From NCBI RefSeq assembly GCF_030253575.1, contig NC_080569.1, positions 23,000,001 to 23,064,000 of the forward strand: a DNA stretch of 64,000 nt, given 5' to 3'. The DNA is from Rhododendron vialii (lineage: Eukaryota > Streptophyta > Magnoliopsida > Ericales > Ericaceae). A program made the translations under genes and the position numbers. The notes below the pieces were generated by a model. That model searched no databases. It was not told the DNA's origin and was given only the letters and a program-made list of their open reading frames with translations. Below are positions 25,804 to 35,694 of this stretch, piece by piece (the first letter of the stretch is position 1; each line of letters starts with the position of its first letter).

Positions 25804-27194
25804 GGGAGTTTATAAATGCAACTGCGAATTTACTGCATATAACGTCTACTAAATGAAACATCCAAATTTTATAACAATTTACTACATACAACCTAAAAAA
25901 TACCCATGATCTTCCCAAATTACCCTTCCCTACCTAATTTTTTCCCAAAAAATTGAACTTCAACCGTTCCCCCCGGCCCCCTTCGACCCTTCTCTCTCTC
26001 TCCCATTGTCAATTTCTTCATCTTCGTCTCCTTTATTCAATTCTTCTCTTCCTCAGACCACCAGCACAAGTAGCGTCCACCACCACGCCACACCACCACC
26101 AGCCTATTGAACATGTTCCTTCTTGTGTGTTAGTGCTAGAAGAGTGTGTAAACTAGTGAAGCAATTTAGGCTGTGCAATGGAAATGGAAGTTTGGAAGAG
26201 GTAGCCATGGATGTTGTAGTTTCGGAGCTGAAATCATAGCAAGAGTTAACTCATCACTCCTCCATTTTTAACCTTGTTCTGTTCCGACATTGTCAGATTC
26301 TAAAACTTGAAATTATGCCAAAATTTCAAGCTCTAGAGTTTGAAAATTGACGACAATATCATATTCTAAAACTCGGAATTCTGCCAAAATTTCAATCTCT
26401 AGAGTTCAAAAATTGTAGACAATAATCACTCCTCCATTTTTAACCGGGTTTTGGCCCGACATTGTTAGATTCTAAAACTTGAAATTATGCCAAAATTCCA
26501 AACTCTAGAGTTTGAAAATTGACGACAATATCATAAATTTTTAGAAAATATCATATTTTGAACATGTCCCGACGGTATATTTTTCGGATTCTACAATTTG
26601 ATATTCACTATAAATTTCGGATTCTAGAATATGATATTTTCTAAAAATTTCAGATTCTAGAGTTTGAAATTTTTAAATATAATCAAGCTCTAGAATCTGA
26701 TAATGTTGGGATAGAGAAACATAAATTGGAGGAGCTTTGCTTTTGCTGCGATTTTGGCTCCAAAGCTACAACATCCGTGGCTACCTTTTCTTTCTCAACT
26801 ACCATGTTGGTTGCATATTGCTTTTATTTGTTGGGTCAAATACTTATTCTCTAGCAAGGAGGGAGAGGAAGAAATTGAGATTTTCATTGAGAGTTGGGAG
26901 GTGAGATTTAGAAGGTGGAAGGTGGGCTAGGTCAATGGTGGGAGCTCCTGGTTTTCCAAAGTTTCAGCTATGGTGGAAGGGAGCTATGGTGGAAGGGAGG
27001 AATGCAAAAAGATAATGGATGGAATAGGAGGGAGGAGTGGGTTGTATTGTAATGGTGTGGTGTATGAATGTGGTTATATGTACTACATTTAAGGGCATTT
27101 TTGTCAATTCTATTAAGGGCATTTTTGTCCAAATATTTCTTACTTAAAAAACGGATCGTATGCAGTAAATTCGCAGTTGCATTTATAAACTCCC
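25804..27194. mobile_element. Non-autonomous foldback/Mutator-like DNA element, 1391 bp
   Basis: The first 36 bases (starting gggagtttataaatgcaact) are a perfect inverted copy of the last 36. The 8-bp aaaagaat flanks both sides (25796-25803, 27195-27202). Inverted similarity continues inward in patches: gtagccatggatgttgtag near 26205 faces its reverse complement near 26785. Near the centre a ~65-bp unit containing attctaaaacttgaaatt is repeated about three times directly (26295-26530) with inverted versions at 26590-26700. No transposase is encoded. TIR length and leading G favour a Mutator-like origin; the 8-bp duplication would also fit hAT. Confidence 0.85.
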
Positions 27195-27202
27195 AAAAGA
27201 AT

Positions 27203-27991
27203 TTGAAGTGCGACAACCAAAATATCCCTGCCGCAATATTTTTGCCTTCAAAAGTAACAGATTTTGATGACTTCCAGTTATATACCATGAAATCTAACTA
27301 TCATCGTTCCTGATTTTCATTTTTTGAGAAAAAATAAAATTAAAAACATGATTCTGTGTTTTGTCACCTCCATATTTCCCTTCGTTCTTACTAGATTTAG
27401 TTTGAATCCTTCCAACCAAATTACAGAGCGTTTATGGATCCGGTTGATTAACTTCGAGAGCAAAAGCTCAAATTCGAATTGAGATATAGAACAAACGGAC
27501 CGTTTGGTTGTTTGGTTTGACGTCTTATTTGCTTATAATACACCACTAACTCCCTAAAAACTAGGAGTATTGTGAACATCTTTCCCCCTTTTCCCCTTCT
27601 ATACTGTTTTCAGTTCTTAGCAAATACTATCAGCAGAAGAAAATGAAATCACCCAGGCCATTTTCCATGCACCATTGCTGCAAACGGCAACTAATCAAGA
27701 ACAAAGCTCGTCATAACCACCTCATGCCAAGGAACCAAAAAACAAAAGGAAAACGAAAAACACGAGAAGAAACGTTCTACACTCCCCCTAACAAATCATC
27801 CGATTTATTTCATTGAACAAACGCAAGGACTGCATGACACAAGAAGAGAACATAGAGGAGTACGAGTACCCAAACAGGGGGCGAGCTAATCGTACAAATT
27901 ATTCAGAGGTAGCATAGACCACGACGGACTCTCCAAGAACCACAGTAGATGAGAGAAGACCAGCGAACAAAATAAAGATGGATGGACTAAT
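27203..27991. other. Spacer and 3' flank of PME gene 3
   Basis: 27400-27560 is homologous to 21070-21250 beyond gene 2, marking the left edge of the duplicated gene unit. No gene seen. Confidence 0.6.
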
Positions 27992-30827
27992 TCACAGACC
28001 TTCAGTATAGGTTACCCCGGTGGATTGCAACCATGACCCTCCTTGTATCAACAGAGCCACAGTATATTTCGCAGCTACAGCCGCACTGGTAATGACATGA
28101 TAACCCCCCCAATTAACCCGCTTACTAGTTCCCGCCCCAGGCCCATTGTTCATGTACTCACCGTAATACAATGTGCGCAAAGCGAAATCTCCACTCCACG
28201 GTGCCCAACCTGTTGGATCGATAAGGCTACCAATGTAAGACTGCATGACAACAGTCACCGCATACTCTTTCCATGGGCGGCCCAAATATGACTTTATGGT
28301 CCCTACCACAGGCTGCAAGTCGGAGCTCGCCGTTATATTGCAGCTTTGGATTGAAGTTCCTGTGTTTTCATTCGGGTCGGTTCGGCCTTGGGCCGTTACA
28401 GTGTTGAATTGTCCGCTCATTGGCCTTCTGGACACAATTTGGCAATTTTGAAATACTACAGCTGCATTGCCGAATATGAAGTCTACCGTGCCAATAATAT
28501 AGCAGTCTCTGTAGAATTGCCTGTTGCTGATTGTATACAGAGTGTCCTGGTAGGCATCAATACGGCAACGATTTATGACCGATTGATCAGATCCGACTCG
28601 TAATGCCACTGCTTGATGCTTTTGCGGCCCGGCAGTGTTCTGGAACCAGATGTCTTGGGCTATGAATCCATCGGCAACAACAGCTACATTGTTTTGTAAA
28701 AAAAGGTTTCTCAGTAGTGGTTTAAATTTCTTGGGAAGTTAGTTCATCTAAAGAAAAACAGAACTTGTGTGCCTTGTACAATACGAAGATAATCAGTTCA
28801 GTGAGGACTCCATGTTATACAAACTTCTACATATATCAAATACTGTGTCGGACACACGACATTTAGATGACTACGGGCTTCTTGTCCGACAATCTTTGTT
28901 GGACATTTACCTTGGAAACAAGCATAGTAATTATCGTAGTTAAACTTTACCATGAACTGTGCATAAAACTCATATATTATGCTTGAAATTCCATATGACG
29001 CATTTTAAACACCATATATCCTAGAATGATCTGTCCTCGTGCGTTTAAGACAGAATTGAAGTAGTCTGACTTCCCTGATACCCGTATCCAAGTCGATTTA
29101 ATATTGAGGTCTTGAGAGGACGAAGAAAAGTGCGCAAGTTTATGAAATTGTGAACATATAAGCACTAGTAGAGCAAAGAATCCTAACAGTTTTTTTGTGA
29201 ACAACATCCTTTCCCAGAAGCCACGCAACATCAAGGAGCAACAATCAACATTTCCACTTCAAATTGCTGAGATTGTTTAACGCAGATCCAATATTTTGGG
29301 TCAAGGAGTACTGGAGTACTAAATATGATGAGAGGTCCTACATACATTAACCTCAACTGTATGAAGGCATCTAACTTTAAAAAGAATAACAAATAAATAA
29401 AATATGGGACCAGCGATCGCAGCCTGAGCTTCAGGTAGGCCCGAGGCAGGGACAGTTAACGAATTTGGCCAGCTTGCTTCGCTTGGAATTTGTCTAGAGC
29501 CAAGCATGTTCAACTAGAGCCTATACGAGACCAACAGAAAACAGGGCCTTACCAGGCTGGCTCAGACCATTTTACATGATAACCTTCATGGAAAAACTTC
29601 AAGTATGACAGAGTAGAAATACCTCACGTTCGAGGCTCGGTCTTGTCTCTCTTCCCAAAACTTGCATACAATACATATACCCATAAGTACACAAAACCCC
29701 TAAAGTTCTCATTAGTTACATGGGTTCTGTTGTTGTTGAATACTCATATTTCCTTCTCCCTTCAGTAAAATGCAATTGGAAAACAATGTTTGAACGCATA
29801 TAGATACATACACCAGCATACATGAGTACATATATAAACGTTTTATCTAATGAGAAAGATCTTTACCAACTGTTGCAGAATTGAAGGTTGTCGAGCCATC
29901 CACAACATTCAAGCTACCAGTGATAATCGTCGAACCCATGCCATCACCAACAAGCATCAAATTTGTCTTACCGCTTGCAATCTGAACATTTTCTTTGTAC
30001 GTTCCCGCCTTCACGTAGATAACATAGCGGGTCTTCCCTTTGTTTGGTGCAGAGGCTACTGCTGCACTGACAGTCTTGTAGTTCCCAGACCCATCCGCAG
30101 CCACCACCACATTGTATGCGATGTTCTTAGCTGGAGCCCCCAACAGCTTCCGGTCCCTGCTTGTGACCCACTGCGGAAACCTCCCATTAAGTGGCTGTAC
30201 CAACTCATCCGCCAGTGGAGGTGATATTGCCACTACCATGGCTAGAGAGGCTCTTGCTCTTGCTATCAAGTCATTCAGCTTAGCCTTCATCATGGGCCGG
30301 GCCGGGCCATACAGCCCATCCAAACATGTTACGTGGTTGGTGAGTACACTGCTGAGCCAGGAATGGGCATTCGAATGGAAACGAGCTGTTCGCTTCCCAA
30401 GAGCTACTACAGAGTCCATGACCCTGTCAACAGAAAGGTCCATCAACTCTAGGCAATCTGCTATAGCCGCTTGCTCTTTCGGGTCATTAATCCGACGGTT
30501 GATATTGCTGGCCATCTCTATTGCATCCCATATGAGTGATGTGGAATTTTTCAGGAACATCTGCAGTAAATCTACACTGTTCATTTGCATCATATTGCCT
30601 GATGCAACTTCTGATACCATGGCCCAGCATGATACCCGATCGAGGGCTGGATCGCAGATGTGGGCTGATAGAGAAGGATTGTAAGATGTGGGATTGGTTA
30701 GCCTTGTTGTAGCTAGAGTAATTGAGCCTATGATGGCAGCTACACAGAGAGAAAGACCGAAAGCTTTCCATAGAGAGGTTTTTCTTTTGGGAGTACGGTC
30801 TAGCAAAGGCTGATGGGTTGTTGCCAT
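27992..30827 (-). CDS. Type-I pectin methylesterase with inhibitor prodomain (cluster gene 3)
   Basis: A secreted cell-wall pectin methylesterase. Exons 29867-30827 and 27992-28683 with a 1183-bp GT-AG intron give 550 residues, the same structure as gene 2. Visible parts: MATTHQPLLD start with hydrophobic anchor, PMEI domain with conserved cysteines, RKLL processing motif (~226-229), and the catalytic QAVALR-type, QDTL, DFIFGNA and LGRPW blocks with all catalytic residues. The intron shares blocks with the gene 2 intron, such as cgaggctcggtcttgtctct. The promoter is nearly identical to gene 2 around agtgtgctcaactgagcttc. It looks functional. Confidence 0.95.
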
Positions 30828-30874
30828 GATTTTAGCAAAGTGTGCTCAACTGAGCTTCTCTTGTCATGGTGCCC

Positions 30875-30883
30875 TTAAATAAA
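30875..30883 (-). promoter_or_regulatory. TATA-like box of PME gene 3
   Basis: TTTATTTAA on the minus strand, ~50 bp upstream of the ATG, conserved in position with genes 1 and 2. Confidence 0.55.
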
Positions 30884-32593
30884 CTGCAGGAGACTAAGCA
30901 AGAGTCAAGAGCTACATAAAATAAAGTATTTTAAAATTTATAATACAGGCAATGTTGACAGGATTCAATACAAAATTAATTGGTGTACAGATATATAAAC
31001 TTGTAGGATTCACGTGTTGTATCATCTTTTGTGCAGAGAAAACGAACATATATTTGTATAGGAGATTACCGCATGTGCAACTTAATATCATCCTGGGTGA
31101 GGTTGCACTATACCAGATTTGAATCTGTCAGTTAGCCAAAAGGTTAATCTGAAGGTCACATACCATGTGAAGAATACATCTATTGTAACAGAGGTGAAAC
31201 TTAAAAAGATTCACTAATCCTTAACAATGCAAATTGATGAAAACATAACTCAGACAAAGGGTCAAGAAACCATTGGGTACGAGGCCACCATCAACCCCAA
31301 GCAGACAAGTTGGAATGTCTGTAGTTGTTTATGATAACTATGATGAGGCTCACTGATCAGGTAGCATTTTTTTTTTTTTTTTCCATAATGAGTATATCAA
31401 GAAATGCATCACTGGATATCCACCAACTTGCTTTCCATTTTTTAACACTAGATAATGACAACTAAGCATTTTAAAATGCAACAGCATGTGAAATGTGCAT
31501 TTACAATATGATTTCTTCTTCTCAATCTTCAAAGGTAGTAGGTTTAGTAGGTCCATGTATAAACGACCAATATATCTGAAATGATCTTGGACCCTTGGTT
31601 AAGGAAAACTAGAATGGGAAGCCATGTGACACCGACATAATCATGAGCATAGGACAAACATTACCATTAGTTTTTAAGAGATGCTAGTGACACTGTAATT
31701 GGTGCACCATATGCATTTCTAGTGTCACGAGACTTTCCCATGGGTTTCTTCTTCTTTTCGATAATGCAAAATTGTTGCGCAAAAGTGAGTATGTATAATA
31801 TATTGGAAGTTCACAAAACATATGCATATTCCATTTGACCAGAATATGGTGAGGCCAACAACACTCTAGTAATGACATGAACCAAGTGTGCACTTGGTTA
31901 GCCAAAAGGTTCATCTGAACTTCACATAGCAGGGGAAGAATACATCTACTGTAACATAAATGAAACCAAAAAGACCCTCCAATGCTTTATCAGTCAGCTT
32001 GATGGAAACATAATTCAGACAAAGAATCAATTAACCGATGTGGATGACTTACGAGGCCACCGTCAAACACTAGCAGCTCAAATTGAACAATCTGTATTTG
32101 TTTATGATAACTCTTACGAGGCTCACTGGTCAAGTAGCTTTGTTTTTTCCACATTGAATATAACAAGAAACCAATCAATGGATAAACACAACTTGGTTTG
32201 CGTACTTTATCACAATAATGACACCAACAACATTTTAAAAACCCAAAAGCATGTGCGAAATGCGTTTTTACAATATGATTCCCTCTTCTGCTCATGACCC
32301 CCTTCTAAAAGTAGTAGTAGGGTTAGTCTTCTGTAGAAATAACCAAAAGATTTGAAACGATCTTGTTAATGAAAAACTAATATAGTCAGCCATATAATGC
32401 TGACATAATTATGAGTATACGACAAACATTAAATTAGTTTTTGAGAGATCCCAAGGCCCCTGCAAATGGTGGATTTGAATAGTCACAAGACTTGCCCATA
32501 GATTTCTTCTTTTACTGCTTAAACACTTTTGGAACAACTTGGCCATGTAGGGGCCATTAAGCCAGAGGGTATTGATCAGTTTTAGCTTTCAAA
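30884..32593. repeat. Two successive copies of the PME upstream module
   Basis: Copy A (about 31340-31710) and copy B (about 32110-32475) share, in order: gaggctcactg, a T-rich run, ggata/ccaac, gtgcgaaatg-like, tttacaatatgatt, gaaatgatctt/gaaacgatctt, and cgacataatcatgag-like blocks. Both match 24440-24720. The stretches between them (31710-32110) also pair with the area before copy A (31100-31330, for example the gttagccaaaaggtt block). No coding sequence survives. Confidence 0.75.
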
Positions 32594-32765
32594 TAGTGGT
32601 TAGCCTTGTTGTAACAAGAGTGATTGAGCCTATGATGGCAGCTACAGAGAGAGACCACAAAGAGGTTTTTCTTTTGGGAGTACGGTCTAGCAATGGCTGA
32701 TGGGTTGTTGCCATGAGTTTAGCAAAGTGTGCTCAACTGAGCTTCTCTTGTCATGGTGTCCTTAA
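32594..32765 (-). pseudogene. Truncated fourth pectin methylesterase copy (first ~40 codons plus leader)
   Basis: On the minus strand, the ATG at 32714 opens MATTHQPLLDRTPKRKTSLW and runs through the hydrophobic anchor (SVAAIIGSITLVTTRLT) before homology stops near 32594. The inhibitor domain, RKLL site and catalytic domain are absent. Compared with gene 3, about five codons are missing just before the anchor. The leader (agtgtgctcaactgagcttc) matches genes 2 and 3 up to the ccttaa of the TATA region at ~32765, where a 79-bp tandem repeat begins. It has lost both its body and its core promoter. Confidence 0.9.
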
Positions 32766-32915
32766 GAACAACAGAAGGTAGGGGGATAAGATTCATGACT
32801 TCATGCATATCTAACCGCGAATAAAAGGAATCGTTTCTTCTTAAGAACAACAGAAGGTAGGGGGATAAGGTTCATGACTTCATGCATATCTAACAGTGAA
32901 TAAAAGGAAATGGAC
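32761..32915. repeat. 79-bp tandem duplication at the breakpoint of the truncated PME copy
   Basis: cttaagaacaacagaaggta starts at 32761 and again at 32840. The two units match closely (ccgcg versus cagtg is the main difference). The first unit begins exactly where homology to the PME promoters ends. Confidence 0.85.
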
Positions 32916-33287
32916 ACAAACTAAAAAACATTTGAGAAGATTGGGACACCAGCAATTGATCATAACAAGCGAAGTTCCAGTTAGAAATCTTTGACAATAA
33001 AGTTCTAGGTAAATTTTCACACTATATTAGGGACCTCAACCTCATAGATAGGAAAGAACACTGCTATCACTGGTAAGTGGGTATTGTAGACACCCTATTT
33101 TGGACTTTCTAGATTAGTTTACTTACGGTATTTGATTCCCCAATGATGAAACGGATCAAGAACACCCCGGAAATGTTAGTGTGTTTGAGCTTTGAGCATT
33201 CCAAAAACCCTTTCAAATCCCTTTCGAACTCTCTAAACCAGAACCAAAAGGCCTCAACAAAACCCTACTTTCTTACGCCAATATTGT

Positions 33288-34626
33288 GCTGGCGTGCGCT
33301 GGTTTTCTACCACGTGTCAGTCATCGGTCAACTTTGACCGTTGACCAGACTTGAACTGGCGTATGCCAGTTATCTACTGGCGTACGCCGGTCAAACTTGT
33401 GTTTTTAAGCATGCAGAAGCCATGGGTAGGGGTTTACAGCACTTGGGAACCTTCCAATCTATTGAAAAAGCATTCTCCGCCGGGGGACATTTCTTACACC
33501 TATCCCATCACCTTGTCCTCTCATCCAATGAGAAGGAAGGCTTAAGGGCTAAGGCTCCAGTCCCTTTGACTGGCCTTAACCCCTTTCCCCCTATATATAC
33601 CCCCTCCATTAGTCTTTCAAAAGGGTTGGTTCTCCAAGTTTCAAGCTCCAAGTCTATTTCTTTCTCTTGGTTTTCTTGCTTGCTCTTCTTTCATCCATTG
33701 AAAGAGTAAACAAGAGACCCCTCCATACACTTCTTACAGTCAAACATCCACACAACCATCCTCCAAGCATCATCCAATCAATCCATTCATTCAAAGCTCA
33801 AACATTCCATCAAGCTCTAAACAAAAGGTATACCACTTGGGTATATTTCTCTGTTTTGATCCCTGAGGGGAGCTGACAGGATCAAGGCTGGTAATCAATA
33901 CCAGTCCTTGCCCTAAAGCTGTCAAGGTTTCAAAAACAAAAAAAAATCGTTTCTGACTAGAATCGGCGTGCGCCGGTCATAAGCCCGCGTATGCCGGTCT
34001 GTGACAGTACGTACGGTTTTAAATTTGATCTGTCTGGAACCGGCGTACTCCAGTTAATAACTGGCGTACTCCAGTTCCGAGCCCTCCGGAACTGGCGTAC
34101 TCCAGTTGTGAAATGAGATCCAGATCTTTGTTTTATGCTTTATTTCCTGTCTATTCATCACCTTATTGCATGCCAAAAACTAGTTTACTGCTTTCTGTAT
34201 TTAGAACTGTTTAGTTGTAGCATTCAATATTTGTTCATATCTGTTTTAGAAAGCCTCTGGGATGCGTTCTGGTCATGTTCCAGAGCCCAGATGATGCAAA
34301 GCCAAGCACTGGGTAAGGGGTATAACTGGCGTACGGTCTCATACTAGTGGCGTACGGCAGTTATGCCAAGATCCAGTGGCTGGCCCTTGCATCTTAACTT
34401 AGTCTTGGCCTTTTTTATGTTCCCACACTGTTTATGGGGTGTTTCGTTTATTTTCATGGCTTAAAGCTATTTCATCTATCTGTAATTATATAACCGCTTA
34501 TATATTGACTGCGTGGTTTGTCCTGGGTGTGCGCTGGTCCATTCCAGAGCCCAGAGGGTTGCAAACAAAGACTGTGAGTTCATGGTAAGTGGAGTATGCT
34601 AGTGATGAGGTGGCGTGCGCAGGTTG
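33288..34626. repeat. Dispersed palindromic motif array (actGGCGTACGCCagt type) in the solo LTR
   Basis: About eleven variants of ctggcgtacgccag occur, near 33288, 33353, 33375, 33964, 33986, 34034, 34053, 34090, 34325, 34349 and 34610. Several come as close pairs. Full forms are inverted-symmetric around GTAC, and many copies are bordered by aac/gtt. Confidence 0.75.
33591..33600 (+). promoter_or_regulatory. TATA box within the solo LTR
   Basis: ctatatatac follows a C-rich run and precedes a CT-rich leader; this arrangement suits an LTR core promoter reading rightwards. Confidence 0.55.
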
Positions 34627-35175
34627 CGTTAGTATGCAGTGGCCTGGCCGGTGCATATTGGTGCGATACCTACTCACATCCCTTCAGAGCAGCATACTCC
34701 ACCTTACACAAACTGCTCTCGGTGCTTGTTCTCAATCTGTTTATTATTGCAAGCAAATCATCTATAAACATTTTATCACATAATTGCAACTTATTACAGT
34801 TTTAATCCCCATTAACTACTCCCCCTCCCTAACTGGCTAAAAATGATTAATGAGAGAAAAATGCAAACGTTTTACGAAATGCCTGAGTAGAGACCGATCT
34901 CCGAATTGGGTGAAAGGGGTGCCATAAAATCCTTCCCCTCTCGTAACCTGGCTTCCGAACCTCAGATATCGAAGGTGACGACGGACCAGTCTACGCCTTT
35001 TCAAAAATCAAACGAATGTAGCAAACGTTTTCGAGTTCGGTTCCTTGGGTGTTTTCACCGCTAAAACCCGAGTGGTGACTCTGAATCGAAGCGTTTCGCC
35101 GCGCTTTTTTTCCAAAAAGGGCCGCACCCAAATTTTTCAAAATAAAAATTTTCCGGGGCGTCTGCCCACAGGTAT

Positions 35176-35526
35176 CCTTTCAAACACGTTACGAAACCGC
35201 CACATTAGTAATGAAGTACCGAAAGCAAGACTTGGCACTCAACAACATAGCACAGGGAAGACTTTTCAGGTATCACACTCATGCAGAATTAACATATGGT
35301 GTTACAAAAAGGATATATAGAAGGCTATCAAGATAAATTAGACATATCTTAGGAAAATCTGCCAGGAAGTCATTTAGTCTTTTATTTGACCACGACACTG
35401 ACAAATTTTCTTGCTAGATAATGGACGATTCCATCAGGAAAGTCAAAGCAAAACCTTGTAGCGAGGGGAAAAAGGATCTTCGTATGCTAAGTCAATAACA
35501 ACCTACAGACCCCAAATAGAGAGAAA
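35176..35526. other. Spacer between solo LTR and copia element
   Basis: Ordinary non-repetitive sequence, continuous with 41214 onward across the copia insertion. No gene recognised. Confidence 0.5.
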
Positions 35527-35531
35527 GCAAC

Positions 35532-35687
35532 TGTTGTTTGGAAGGAGAGAGTAAGAAAAGTGTATAGGGTATTAATTAACCCTAACACAAGAGAGAGCTT
35601 TTATTTATATTACTTAGTGACTTGTTACATAACTCCAACTATCCGATGTGGGACAAAGACTAACTATTCTAATACTCTATTCTAACA
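35532..35687 (-). repeat. Copia 3' LTR
   Basis: 156 bp, tgtt...aaca ends. It is 3 bp longer than its partner and otherwise nearly identical. Confidence 0.93.
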
Positions 35688-35694
35688 CTCCCCC

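Larger units (their letters stand above)
33085..35170. mobile_element. Solo LTR of an LTR retrotransposon, 2086 bp
   Basis: The block starts tgtagacacc and ends ctgcccaca, the TG...CA ends of an LTR, and is flanked by the 5-bp duplication ggtat at 33080-33084 and 35171-35175. The tgtagacaccc opening and the gagtggtgactctg block near the right end are typical of plant Ty3/gypsy LTRs. There is no internal gag-pol and no second LTR, so this is a solo LTR left by LTR-LTR recombination. Reading frames inside it (33341-33709, for example) are not credible genes. Age cannot be dated without a partner LTR. Confidence 0.88.

Noticed and set aside
33341-33876. Open frames in the 33-34 kb region as host genes
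   Set aside because: They lie wholly inside a solo LTR bounded by a 5-bp duplication and overlap its TATA box and leader.
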